Positions 1 to 6,836 of a stretch of DNA of 7,261 nucleotides are shown in pieces; position 1 is the stretch's first letter, and every line of letters starts with the position of its first letter. This DNA is from Bacillota bacterium (GTDB lineage Bacteria > Bacillota > Bacilli > Alicyclobacillales > SLC66). Both the position numbers and the translations under genes were made by a program. The notes beneath the pieces are model-generated. The model worked only from the letters and a program-made list of their open reading frames with translations. It did not search any database and was not told the origin of the DNA. The stretch lies in NCBI GenBank assembly GCA_021846145.1, contig JAJZCJ010000167.1, forward strand, positions 1 through 7,261, read 5' to 3'.

Positions 1-845
1 ATGTTGTTCTTGGCAAAAGCGTCTACCATCGCGTTCGCGACTTCTTCTGAAAGCGGGCCACCTTCCACGACGGACAGCAGGGTGGGACCTGCGCCACTTA
101 GTACGGTGCCGATGGCTCCTGCTTTGCTTGCGGACTTCACCACGTCGTCAAACCCTGGAATTAGCGATTTTCGTGCATCTTGATGCAAGCGATCTGCTAA
201 CGATTTGCGCAGTAGTGAAATGTTGCCGGTGGTCAGCGCCGCAGTCAAAAAGCTGGCGTGGGCGATATTGAAGACGGCATCGGCGCGTCCTACATTATTT
301 GGCAGGACGCTTCGGGCTGTTTCTGTGAGTAGCGGAAATTCGGGTGTGACGGTGACAAAATTAAAATTATCGCGAATTGGTAAGTTGACATGAGTGACCC
401 CTTCCGGGTGCAAATAAGCGAGCACCGCGCCCCCTAAAAATGCAGGTGCGACATTGTCTGGATGTCCCTCGTCTTCAACTGCAATGCGGAGAATTTGTGC
501 GCTATTAAGCGGTTCATCGAGCAAGTGATTGGCGACGAGCAGTCCTCCCACGAGGGCGGCAGCGCTAGAGCCAAGTCCCGCTGCAATCGGAATCCGATTG
601 ACCATGTGAATGGCTAAAGGGGGGAGGGGTCGATTGAATTTATTGAATACGAGTCTCATCGAACCGATGATCAGATTACTTTCATCGCGGGGAAGAAAGT
701 CTTCCCCATATCCTTCAATCGTAAATGTCGTTTCTGCCGCGGGCGATGCGTGAATTTCATTCCATAAATCAAGTGCAATTCCCATGCAATCAAAACCAGG
801 TCCCAAGTTCGCGCTGGTCGCTGGCACATATACGCTGATTTTCAC
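1..845 (-). CDS. thrB: Homoserine kinase, C-terminus cut by window edge
   Basis: Phosphorylates L-homoserine with ATP to O-phosphohomoserine, the substrate of ThrC; cytoplasmic GHMP-family kinase. Translating the minus strand from the GTG at 845-843 gives 281 codons with no stop, so about 20-30 residues of a usual ~300-310 are missing beyond base 1. GHMP features in order: [12 protein letters not shown] at residues 8-19, the ATP-binding loop [11 protein letters not shown] at 86-96, [10 protein letters not shown] at 126-135 (homoserine kinase hallmark), and the C-terminal glycine motif [10 protein letters not shown] at about 246-255. The start is GTG: a GGGAGGT ribosome site (857-851) lies 5 nt upstream, and the first residues ([17 protein letters not shown]) match the family N-terminus. 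The start overlaps the thrC stop by 4 nt (GTGA), implying translational coupling. Last gene of the visible thr operon. Function very secure; only the 3' end is unseen. Confidence 0.97.
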   Translation of the reverse strand, partial: MKISVYVPATSANLGPGFDCMGIALDLWNEIHASPAAETTFTIEGYGEDFLPRDESNLIIGSMRLVFNKFNRPLPPLAIHMVNRIPIAAGLGSSAAALVGGLLVANHLLDEPLNSAQILRIAVEDEGHPDNVAPAFLGGAVLAYLHPEGVTHVNLPIRDNFNFVTVTPEFPLLTETARSVLPNNVGRADAVFNIAHASFLTAALTTGNISLLRKSLADRLHQDARKSLIPGFDDVVKSASKAGAIGTVLSGAGPTLLSVVEGGPLSEEVANAMVDAFAKNN

Positions 846-1906
846 GACTGACCTCCCATGATTGCTTTCCAGACGGCGTCTTTACTAGCGTCAACTAGCA
901 CAGACTTAGCGCCACTATTGCGCACTGCCGTATCTGGATCTTTCAATCCATTTCCTGTCAGTACACAGACGACTCGGGAGCCTTTGGCGATCACGCCTTC
1001 ACGTCCCTTTTTTAAGATACCAGCGACTGAAGCTGCAGATGCGGGCTCCGCGAACACGCCTTCTTGTTGTGCCAAATAACGTTGGGCAGCAAGAATTTCT
1101 TCGTCCGTGACGGCATCAATAAATCCAGACGTACTGTGAATAGCGTCCACGGCTAATTGCCAGCTTGCCGGATTGCCGATGCGGATCGCGGTGGCGACAG
1201 TTTCTGGCTTTTCGACAATGGTACCATTGACGATCGGTGCGGCACCTGCCGCTTGAAAGCCAATCATATGCGGAATGCCAGTGTGATTTTTTTCGTGGTA
1301 TTCACGAAAGCCTTTCGTATAGGCAGAAATGTTGCCCGCATTGCCAACGGGAATGGCGAGATAGTCAGGGGCGCTGCCCAGTTCATCGCAGACTTCAAAT
1401 GCGGCGGTCTTTTGGCCTTCGAGGCGATAAGGATTGACGGAATTGACGAGCGTGATTGCCTCTGTCGCAGCGATGTCTCGGACTAATTCAAGCGCGCGAT
1501 CAAAGTTGCCTGCAATCGAGATGACATCTGCACCATACATCAACGCTTGTGCCAGTTTGCCGAGCGCCACATAGCCGTCAGGTATCAGCACGACGGCGCG
1601 AATGCCTGCACGCGCGGCATAGGCGGCAGCAGCGGCAGAAGTGTTGCCAGTGGACGCACAAATGACTGCCTGACTGCCCTCCTCTAAGGCTTTTGCTACC
1701 GCCATTACCATGCCCCGATCTTTAAATGAACCAGTGGGGTTGGCACCTTCGTATTTTAAGTAGACTTCCAGTCCTAGCTCCTTAGAAAGCGCTAAAGCAG
1801 GGATCAACGGGGTACGACCTTCATTTAATGATAAAGCGGGTGTCCGGTCGGTTATTGGCAAGTAAGATTGGTAGCGATCTAGTAAGCCACGATATGAGGT
1901 ATTCAA
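842..1906 (-). CDS. thrC: Threonine synthase, PLP-dependent
   Basis: Converts O-phosphohomoserine plus water to L-threonine and phosphate; last step of threonine synthesis, cytoplasmic. 354 residues, the length of the short Bacillus-type enzyme (not the ~430-residue E. coli/yeast type). Fold-type II PLP motifs are intact: [10 protein letters not shown] with Schiff-base Lys62, the phosphate/substrate loop [18 protein letters not shown] at 84-101, the PLP-phosphate loop PVGNAGN at 186-192, and LTGNGLKDP at 316-324. The start codon is TTG (1906-1904), 4 nt after the hom stop; there is no ATG nearby, and family N-termini begin at about this point ([16 protein letters not shown]). The purine-rich GGAGAAGGGAG stretch lies about 12 nt upstream inside the end of hom, a longer spacing than usual, so reinitiation by ribosomes finishing hom is likely. 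Ends with the GTGA overlap into thrB. Identity very secure; exact start slightly less so. Confidence 0.97.
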   Translation of the reverse strand: MNTSYRGLLDRYQSYLPITDRTPALSLNEGRTPLIPALALSKELGLEVYLKYEGANPTGSFKDRGMVMAVAKALEEGSQAVICASTGNTSAAAAAYAARAGIRAVVLIPDGYVALGKLAQALMYGADVISIAGNFDRALELVRDIAATEAITLVNSVNPYRLEGQKTAAFEVCDELGSAPDYLAIPVGNAGNISAYTKGFREYHEKNHTGIPHMIGFQAAGAAPIVNGTIVEKPETVATAIRIGNPASWQLAVDAIHSTSGFIDAVTDEEILAAQRYLAQQEGVFAEPASAASVAGILKKGREGVIAKGSRVVCVLTGNGLKDPDTAVRNSGAKSVLVDASKDAVWKAIMGGQS

Positions 1907-1910
1907 TTGA

Positions 1911-3200
1911 TTAGGCGTCTCCCTTCTCCATGAGCATAACGTTTTTGATTTCCAGTAAATCGCTTAATTCGTTCAATTGATTGATCGTCGCCTCCATGGA
2001 ATTCGAAGTCGTTTCGTGTGTGACGATGACAATTTCTGCTTGATTCGCGTGCGCTCGTTTTTGTAAGACTGTTTCCATGCTGATTTCGGTGCTTGCAAAA
2101 ATGCTGGCAAGGTGAGCAAACACTCCTGGTCGGTCTTTGGCGTGAATGCGCAAATAATAGCGAAACGGCTCGGACAACCCTTTTTTCACCGGCTTGCTTG
2201 TGACAGGACCTGTTCGAAATCGCGAGGGAATGGCCATGCTCATATTGCGCAAAGTTTCAATCACATCCCCAACAATCGCACTGGCCGTGGGGAGTGATCC
2301 GGCACCGCGGCCAAAGAACATCAGATCGCCTGCCGCATCTCCGTGCACAAACAGCGCATTAAATGCGTCATTCACTTGTGCCAGGGGATGGGTTTTCGGC
2401 ACTAGTGTGGGACGCACTTGTAGTGACAACGAGGTACCATCGTCTTTTCCGACAGCTAGTAGCTTGATCACGGTTCCTAGTTCATGGGCATAAGCCACAT
2501 CTGCTGCGGTGATTGTGCGAATGCCATGTACTTCCACATCGTCTAAACTCACCTTCGCGCCAAAAGCAATCGAGGCCAAAATGGTCAATTTGCGAGCAGC
2601 ATCCAATCCATCTACATCACCTGACGGATCACTTTCTGCATATCCCAAATCTTGTGCCTCGCGCAGCACGTCTTCATAGTTGGCACCGCTCTCCGTCATT
2701 TTGGTAAGAATGTAATTGGTGGTTCCGTTGATAATGCCCTTTAGATCGGTGATTTCATTGGCAGTCAGTGACTCTTTAAGTGGGCGAATGAGGGGGATGG
2801 CACCACCTACAGCCGCTTCGTAGAGGAAATCCAATTTTTCTTGTTCTGCCACTTCCATGATTTCTGCGCCGTGTAGTGCAATCAAGTCTTTATTTGCGGT
2901 GATGACGTGCTTGCCCGCACGGAGCGCCGCAAGAATCATCGTTTTGGCAGGTTCAATTCCGCCCATGGTTTCAATGACCACTTTAATCTCATCGTTATCA
3001 AGGATGTCTTTGGCTTGGTGAGTCAACCGTTCATGCAAGAATTCTACATTGCGCTTTTTATCAAGATCTCGCACCAAGACGTCTGTGACCACCGGGTGAA
3101 AGCCAGTCATGGCCGCTATTTTATCCGCCCGCATACGAATCAGTTCCACCACGCCTCCGCCAACCGTGCCACAGCCCAGTAGTCCAATTTGCAATTCCAT
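1911..3200 (-). CDS. hom: Homoserine dehydrogenase with C-terminal ACT domain
   Basis: Reduces L-aspartate 4-semialdehyde to L-homoserine with NAD(P)H, the branch-point step to threonine and methionine. 429 residues, the normal monofunctional Gram-positive length; no aspartokinase domain is fused. Rossmann nucleotide-binding loop [12 protein letters not shown] at 6-17; ITANKDLIA around 100-108 with the conserved Lys104; GGAIP at 132-136; signature [20 protein letters not shown] at 186-205, containing Glu189, Asp200 and Lys204, which fall at the spacing of the catalytic acid, Asp and Lys of the yeast enzyme. A C-terminal ACT domain (about 347-429, starting [21 protein letters not shown]) is the expected site of threonine feedback inhibition. 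ATG start at 3200-3198 with AAAGGAG 9-10 nt upstream. It sits 27 nt after the PheB-like gene and 4 nt before thrC. All key residues present. Confidence 0.98.
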   Translation of the reverse strand: MELQIGLLGCGTVGGGVVELIRMRADKIAAMTGFHPVVTDVLVRDLDKKRNVEFLHERLTHQAKDILDNDEIKVVIETMGGIEPAKTMILAALRAGKHVITANKDLIALHGAEIMEVAEQEKLDFLYEAAVGGAIPLIRPLKESLTANEITDLKGIINGTTNYILTKMTESGANYEDVLREAQDLGYAESDPSGDVDGLDAARKLTILASIAFGAKVSLDDVEVHGIRTITAADVAYAHELGTVIKLLAVGKDDGTSLSLQVRPTLVPKTHPLAQVNDAFNALFVHGDAAGDLMFFGRGAGSLPTASAIVGDVIETLRNMSMAIPSRFRTGPVTSKPVKKGLSEPFRYYLRIHAKDRPGVFAHLASIFASTEISMETVLQKRAHANQAEIVIVTHETTSNSMEATINQLNELSDLLEIKNVMLMEKGDA

Positions 3201-3227
3201 TTTTACACACTCCTTTTTATGAAAAAA

Positions 3228-3668
3228 TTAACCTTGACCCACGATGTTCACCTGTTCAACACCGAATAGTGTGCGCAAATGGTCTAATGCCTCATCTAAT
3301 TCCATTTTCATATTTCTCGTTTCCGTAGAAATGATGACGGTGGCTTTGCCTTGTAAAGGGAGCGATTGATTAATGGTCAAAATGTTGGCTCCACTTGCTG
3401 CCAAGCGATTTAATACGTCAGACAGTACGCCGCGCTCATGTAAGAGTGTGAAGGCCAATGTCACAATTTGATTATCAATTGCCGAATAGATGGGCTTAAT
3501 TGCCTCTCTGTACTTATAATAAGCACTTCGTGATATTCCAATTCTTCTCACCGCTTCTAGCACACTGAGGTGAGGTTGCTGGTTTAATAGCTCCATCACC
3601 GCAATGGTGCGCTGCATGACTTCAGGTAAATGGGAACGCCGAACAAGGTAATATGGATCTTCTGACAT
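3228..3668 (-). CDS. pheB: PheB-like ACT-domain protein (UPF0735 type)
   Basis: Small 146-residue protein matching the PheB/UPF0735 family by its N-terminus (EDPYYLVRRSHLPEVMQRTI), its middle (SRSAYYKYREAI, 46-57) and its C-terminal ACT domain (about 70-146, with GVLSDVLNRLAASGANILTINQ at 80-101 and LPLQGKATV at 103-111). The segment 34-57 looks like a short helix-turn-helix (SVLEAVRRIGISRSAYYKY), so it may bind DNA or another macromolecule under control of an amino acid held by the ACT domain; this is inference, as no molecular function is established for the family to my knowledge. In B. subtilis the homologue lies beside pheA and is sometimes called chorismate mutase on that basis; there is no chorismate mutase domain here. 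First gene of the thr operon, directly after the promoter and 27 nt before hom, which suggests a role in sensing or regulating the aspartate pathway. ATG start at 3668 with GAGGG 8 nt upstream. Confidence 0.9.
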   Translation of the reverse strand: MSEDPYYLVRRSHLPEVMQRTIAVMELLNQQPHLSVLEAVRRIGISRSAYYKYREAIKPIYSAIDNQIVTLAFTLLHERGVLSDVLNRLAASGANILTINQSLPLQGKATVIISTETRNMKMELDEALDHLRTLFGVEQVNIVGQG

Positions 3669-3757
3669 GGATGTTACCCTCTCTCCCTACGTTTTTAGCG
3701 AGAGTACAACACGCCTTGTGTCTACTTTGCGCGAACAACTGTATCTGTATAAAGGAC

Positions 3758-3786
3758 ATTATACATGCGGTTTTATAAACTTGCAA
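3758..3786 (-). promoter_or_regulatory. Sigma-A-like promoter of the thr operon
   Basis: Read on the minus strand, TTGCAA (3786-3781) is followed by exactly 17 bp and a perfect TATAAT (3763-3758). The -35 matches TTGACA at 4 of 6 positions. A start near 3751 would give a leader of about 80 nt before the PheB-like gene. The -35 hexamer lies inside the first unit of the tandem repeat 3775-3802, so anything binding the repeat would interfere with this promoter. Confidence 0.7.
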
Positions 3787-3802
3787 ACATAAACTTGCAA
3801 AC
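3775..3802. repeat. Perfect tandem 14-bp repeat between divergent promoters
   Basis: The 14-mer ATAAACTTGCAAAC occurs twice head to tail (3775-3788 and 3789-3802) with no mismatch. Each unit has a palindromic TTGCAA core. The pair overlaps the -35 of the leftward thr promoter and ends 4 bp before the -35 of the rightward ilv promoter. Position and exact duplication make it a candidate operator for a regulator of one or both operons; an AT-rich upstream element or simple slippage duplication are alternatives. The repeat itself is certain; the function is inferred. Confidence 0.75.
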
Positions 3803-3806
3803 TAAA

Positions 3807-3835
3807 TTGACCTGACACAAAATTCAATATATAAT
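3807..3835 (+). promoter_or_regulatory. Sigma-A-like promoter of the ilvE-ilvB-ilvN operon
   Basis: TTGACC (3807-3812, 5 of 6 consensus) is separated by 17 bp from a perfect TATAAT (3830-3835). Transcription would start near 3841-3842, leaving about 20 nt before the aptamer and about 205 nt before the ilvE start codon. It is the strongest promoter-like sequence I see in the window. Confidence 0.82.
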
Positions 3836-3863
3836 GATTAAATAATTTCTTGTGCGTCAGGAG

Positions 3864-3957
3864 GGTGTCTAGGGTTCCGCCGCTTATGCGGGCAAGGTCC
3901 GAGCGACACCGCACCAAGGAACTTGGTGTACACCTTGAGGAAAAAAGCCTCGCGGTA
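3864..3957 (+). promoter_or_regulatory. ykkC-family subtype-2 riboswitch aptamer, probably ppGpp class (PRPP possible)
   Basis: The leader carries the conserved ykkC sequence blocks CTAGGGTTCCG (3869-3879) and GGTCCGAG (3896-3903) in the expected order. Structure: P1 helix GGTGTC (3864-3869) with GACACC (3905-3910), enclosing a distal stem CCGC/GCGG (3880-3883 with 3888-3891, loop TTAT); P2 hairpin CACCAAG/CTTGGTG (3912-3918 with 3922-3928, loop GAA); then the TACACC block (3929-3934) and P3, ACC..GAGG pairing with CCTC..GGT (3932-3940 with 3948-3956) around an A-rich loop ending in AG. Known biology: ykkC subtypes sense guanidine (1), ppGpp (2a), PRPP (2b) or nucleoside diphosphates (2c). 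Class 2a typically precedes branched-chain amino-acid genes such as ilvE, exactly the gene downstream here. The family assignment rests on sequence and folding; the ligand is inferred mainly from context. Confidence 0.85.
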
Positions 3958-4011
3958 AGTTCTGGCTAGCGTGCTTGCACGCGAGTCTGAATACTGCGAG
4001 GCTATCCTTTT
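3947..4011 (+). terminator. Intrinsic terminator / riboswitch expression platform
   Basis: GCCTCGCGGTA (3947-3957) pairs with TACTGCGAGGC (3992-4002) over 11 bp with a single G-U wobble. The hairpin continues inward with TTC/GAA (3960-3962 with 3989-3991), GGCT/AGTC (3964-3967 with 3984-3987, one wobble) and a tip GCGTG/CACGC (3969-3973 with 3978-3982). The run TATCCTTTT (4003-4011) follows directly. Its 5' arm contains the 3' strand of aptamer P3, so the two structures exclude each other: a ligand-bound aptamer would block the terminator and allow transcription into ilvE. The U-run is interrupted by two Cs, so termination may be partial. Confidence 0.78.
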
Positions 4012-4036
4012 ACGTAAATTTATTAAACATCTAGAC

Positions 4037-4051
4037 AGGAGTGATCGGATG
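4037..4051 (+). promoter_or_regulatory. Ribosome binding site fixing the ilvE start
   Basis: AGGAG (4037-4041) lies 7 nt before the ATG at 4049. The same frame is open further upstream from a GTG at 3971, but that codon is in the terminator hairpin, has no ribosome site, and would add 26 residues not found in the family. Confidence 0.9.
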
Positions 4052-4930
4052 AAGACCGAAGACAGGCTGATTTACCTCAACGGTCAACTTGTACCCAAGG
4101 ATAAAGCTGTCGTCTCCGTATTTGACCACGGTTTTTTGTATGGAGACGGGATTTTTGAGGGAATTCGCATCTATGATGGTGTAGTATTTCGCCTTGATGA
4201 ACACTTGGAAAGGCTCTATGACTCGGCTAAGTCGATTCTCCTTCATATTCCACTAGAATTTGAAGAGATGGCTAAGGCAGTGCTAGATACTGTACGTGCG
4301 AATCAATTACAAAACGGGTATATTCGGCTGGTCATTTCAAGAGGTCCTGGGGATCTTGGTTTGGATCCTCGCAGTTGCGCCACTCCCAACATCATTATCA
4401 TTGCAGATGAAATACAACTTTTTCCACCTGAATTTTATGAGAATGGACTTCGCATTGTGACGGTAGCAACGACAAGAAACAGTCCTAATGCATTGAATCC
4501 GCAAATCAAATCTCTCAATTACCTAAATAGTATTCTGGTCAAAATGGAAGCCATTAATGCAGGCGTGCTTGAGGCACTCACCGTCAATGCTCAAGGGTAC
4601 GTGTGCGAAGGTTCCGGAGACAATGTGTTTATCGTAAAAAAAGGTAAGGTGTACACGCCACCTGTGTATTTGGGTGCACTAGATGGTATTACAAGGCATA
4701 CTATCATTGATATTTGTGCAGAATTGAATATTCCGCTCTTGGAAACTCCTTTTACACGGCATGATGTATATATCGCGGATGAGTGTTTTCTCACGGGTAC
4801 GGCTGCGGAACTTATTCCGGTGGTTGAGGTGGATGCGCGTAAGATTGGCAGCGGCAAGCCTGGCACTGTGACACAAAAGCTATTAAAAACATTTCGAGAG
4901 GTAGCGAGAATGCAGGGGAGAAGGATTTAA
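4049..4930 (+). CDS. ilvE: Branched-chain amino-acid aminotransferase (class IV, PLP)
   Basis: Transfers the amino group between glutamate and the 2-keto acids of valine, leucine and isoleucine, the last step of their synthesis; cytoplasmic. 293 residues from ATG 4049, the length of the short (~290-310 residue) bacterial form. Fold-type IV motifs: IYLNGQLVPKDKAVVSVFDHGF at the N-terminus, YGDGIFEGIR at 31-40, IKSLNYLNSI with the PLP-binding Lys154, the cofactor-side Glu187 in EGSGDNVF (187-194), GITR at 213-216 and LTGTAAEL at 248-255. D-alanine aminotransferase and aminodeoxychorismate lyase share this fold, but YGDGIFEGIR together with placement before ilvB and ilvN favours IlvE. First gene behind the riboswitch leader, with its own ribosome site 7 nt upstream. 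The next gene starts 138 nt later. Confidence 0.93.
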   Translation: MKTEDRLIYLNGQLVPKDKAVVSVFDHGFLYGDGIFEGIRIYDGVVFRLDEHLERLYDSAKSILLHIPLEFEEMAKAVLDTVRANQLQNGYIRLVISRGPGDLGLDPRSCATPNIIIIADEIQLFPPEFYENGLRIVTVATTRNSPNALNPQIKSLNYLNSILVKMEAINAGVLEALTVNAQGYVCEGSGDNVFIVKKGKVYTPPVYLGALDGITRHTIIDICAELNIPLLETPFTRHDVYIADECFLTGTAAELIPVVEVDARKIGSGKPGTVTQKLLKTFREVARMQGRRI

Positions 4931-5068
4931 CAAAAAGTTATAATATTTTTTCTCATTTGTCATTAGAAATATGGTAGTGTTTTCTTTAACTAATAGGCAA
5001 TTTCAGTGCCTTTTATGTTGTTGTATTTTTCACATAGAGACAAGAGAGCGGGAAGAGGAGAGAAAAAC
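4931..5068 (+). other. AT-rich ilvE-ilvB spacer with a weak hairpin
   Basis: 138 nt between ilvE and ilvB, unusually long for this otherwise compact locus. It holds an isolated TATAAT (4939-4944) without a credible -35, and a TTGTCA (4957-4962) without a good -10 at 17 bp, so I do not call a promoter. A small inverted repeat, AGGCA (4995-4999) with TGCCT (5007-5011), extends past one T-T mismatch by TAA/TTA and overlaps a T-run; it could be a weak attenuator or a processing signal. No T-box or second riboswitch is visible. The end of the spacer carries the ilvB ribosome site. Confidence 0.35.
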
Positions 5069-5071
5069 ATG
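5055..5071 (+). promoter_or_regulatory. Ribosome binding site fixing the ilvB start
   Basis: GAGGAG (5055-5060) lies 8 nt before ATG 5069. The frame is open from a GTG at 5006, but the 21 extra residues would be encoded by AT-rich spacer and by the ribosome site itself, and that GTG has no Shine-Dalgarno sequence. Confidence 0.88.
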
Positions 5072-6835
5072 AACCAGTTTATAAAAGAGACAGATACTGT
5101 CCATGCTGGTGTGAATGCAACAGAGGCGGAGCAAGTTGACGGGGAAGCTACCCCGCCAACTGTGAAAACTGGTGCTGACTTGCTGTGCTCGCTTTTACTA
5201 GAGTCCGGAGTTGACGTGATCTTCGGGTATCCTGGAGGGGCGGTTCTGCCGATTTATGATTCACTGTACGATTCTTCTATCCGTCATATTCTCACCAAAC
5301 ATGAGCAAGGAGCCGTTCACGCGGCAGAAGGTTATGCCAGAGTGACTGGCAAAACAGGTGTGGTGCTTGTCACCTCGGGACCTGGTGCGACCAATTTGGT
5401 GACGGGGATCGCGGATGCGTACATGGACTCCACCCCATTGGTGGTGCTCACAGGTCAGGTGACCATGGAGAGCATCGGCAGGGATGCATTCCAAGAGGCG
5501 GATATTATGGGCATTACAATGCCAGTGACGAAACACAATTACCAAATTCGTGATGTCAACGATTTGCCACAAGTGATCGCAGATGCTTTTCATATTGCCA
5601 ATTCCGGGAGACCGGGTCCGGTGCTTATTGATTTGCCAAAGAACATCACTGCGGGAGCAGCTACCTACCAAACGTTACCGAAACCAAACGCGCGTGGGTA
5701 TAAAATCCCTACGGCACCTTCCACGGCGCAAGTGGACGCGATCGTGGAGGCAATCAGGCAGGCGAAAAAACCGCTGCTTTACGTTGGCGGAGGGATTGTG
5801 TCTGCCGGGGCTGCAGATGTATTGTGGCAATTTGCAAAGAAGACCCAGATTCCAGTAGTGTCTACGCTGATGGGACTGGGCGCATATCCTTCTGGAGACG
5901 AGCTGTTTTTCGGTATGTTAGGTATGCATGGGAAATATTCTGCTAATAAGGCAGTTTCCGAATGTGATCTGTTGCTTGCATTTGGCGTTCGTTTTGATGA
6001 TCGCGTGACAGGGAGATTGGAGTTATTTTCCCTGCATTCTAAAAAAGTGCATGTCGATATCGATCCTGCTGAAATCGGGAAAAATGTACCAATAGATATT
6101 CCAGTGATTGCTAATATTAAAGACACGTTAGACATGTTGGTGACGTATGACTTGCACCCTGATACAGCAAATTGGCGCGCGCAGGTGAAGGCGTGGGATG
6201 AAGAATGGCCGCTGCGCTACCATGGAACAGATGTTGATCTCAAACCGCAACAAGTGGTGGAATTATTGGCTAAGCACACAAATGGTCAAGCGATTGTGAC
6301 GACAGAAGTCGGACAGCATCAAATGTGGGCCGCTTTGTTTTATCCATTTTCCCGTCCCCGTCAGCTCGTCACCTCTGGGGGCTTGGGGACCATGGGATTT
6401 GGCTTCCCCTCAGCTCTCGGCGCACAAGTGGCAGAGCCGAATCACACTGTCATTTGTGTTGCTGGCGATGCGAGTTTTCAAATGAACATTCAAGAATTGC
6501 AAACGATGGTTGATCAAGGGCTTCCTGTGAAAGTCGCCATTATTAACAATCGTTTCTTGGGCATGGTGCGTCAGTGGCAGCAATTTTTCTATGAGAAGCG
6601 CTATGCGGAGAGCCGAGTCAGTTCACCAGATTTTGTGAAAGTGGCAGAGGCGTATGGCGCGCTAGGTTTGCGTGCTACCACTCCCATGGAAGCGGAAGCG
6701 GTGATTGCGCAGGCGATGGCTTATGACGGTCCTGTGATCATGGATTTTGTCGTCAAAGAAGAAGAAAATGTATTTCCGATGGTGCCTCCTGGAAAAGGCA
6801 ACCATGAAATGACGCTGGAATGGGGGGTGGAGTAG
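5069..6835 (+). CDS. ilvB: Acetolactate synthase, large catalytic subunit
   Basis: Condenses two pyruvates to acetolactate (valine/leucine) or pyruvate with 2-ketobutyrate to acetohydroxybutyrate (isoleucine); needs ThDP, Mg and FAD and works with IlvN. 588 residues from ATG 5069. N-terminal PYR domain: TGADLLCSLLLESGVDVIFGYPGGAVLPIYD (34-64), catalytic Glu79 in KHEQGAVHAAEGYAR, SGPGATN at 103-109, TGQVTMESIGRDAFQEAD at 128-145. Middle FAD/DHS-like domain about 215-375 with FGVRFDDRVTG at 305-315. C-terminal ThDP domain: GDASF..N motif from Gly466 to Asn494, RQWQQFFYEKRYAES at 501-515 (Trp503 at the herbicide-pocket tryptophan). The first ~32 residues are a polar, acidic tail outside the conserved domain. 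The preference for an anabolic enzyme over catabolic AlsS rests on the FAD-type middle domain, the following ilvN and the ilvE context. The stop is 1 nt before ilvN. Confidence 0.96.
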   Translation: MNQFIKETDTVHAGVNATEAEQVDGEATPPTVKTGADLLCSLLLESGVDVIFGYPGGAVLPIYDSLYDSSIRHILTKHEQGAVHAAEGYARVTGKTGVVLVTSGPGATNLVTGIADAYMDSTPLVVLTGQVTMESIGRDAFQEADIMGITMPVTKHNYQIRDVNDLPQVIADAFHIANSGRPGPVLIDLPKNITAGAATYQTLPKPNARGYKIPTAPSTAQVDAIVEAIRQAKKPLLYVGGGIVSAGAADVLWQFAKKTQIPVVSTLMGLGAYPSGDELFFGMLGMHGKYSANKAVSECDLLLAFGVRFDDRVTGRLELFSLHSKKVHVDIDPAEIGKNVPIDIPVIANIKDTLDMLVTYDLHPDTANWRAQVKAWDEEWPLRYHGTDVDLKPQQVVELLAKHTNGQAIVTTEVGQHQMWAALFYPFSRPRQLVTSGGLGTMGFGFPSALGAQVAEPNHTVICVAGDASFQMNIQELQTMVDQGLPVKVAIINNRFLGMVRQWQQFFYEKRYAESRVSSPDFVKVAEAYGALGLRATTPMEAEAVIAQAMAYDGPVIMDFVVKEEENVFPMVPPGKGNHEMTLEWGVE

Positions 6836-6836
6836 G

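Noticed and set aside
1..393. Short plus-strand open frames at the left edge
   Set aside because: They lie antisense to thrB, whose minus-strand translation carries all homoserine kinase motifs; the plus-strand peptides resemble nothing.
1157..1486. 109-codon plus-strand frame, and similar frames antisense to hom and ilvB
   Set aside because: Opposite-strand shadows of thrC, hom and ilvB, without ribosome sites or recognisable domains.
1902..1982. 11-bp direct repeat TTCAATTGATT at 1902-1912 and 1972-1982
   Set aside because: One copy is inside hom coding sequence and the other spans the thrC start; low-complexity AT-rich match most likely by chance.
3700..3725. Small inverted repeat (ACAC/GTGT) in the thr operon leader
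   Set aside because: Only 4 bp with no U-run or conserved motif; too weak to call an attenuator.
3864..3957. Guanidine-I (ykkC subtype 1) riboswitch
   Set aside because: The shared ykkC blocks are present, but the region after P2 reads TACACC rather than an ACGG-type motif, and the downstream genes are biosynthetic, not guanidine exporters or carboxylases.
3842..4048. T-box leader for the ilv operon
   Set aside because: Bacillota ilv operons often have one, but there is no AGGGUGGNACCGCG-type T-box sequence and no specifier stem; the ykkC blocks explain the leader better.
4939..4985. Internal promoter between ilvE and ilvB
   Set aside because: The TATAAT at 4939-4944 has no -35 at 16-18 bp, and TTGTCA at 4957-4962 has no acceptable -10; not called.
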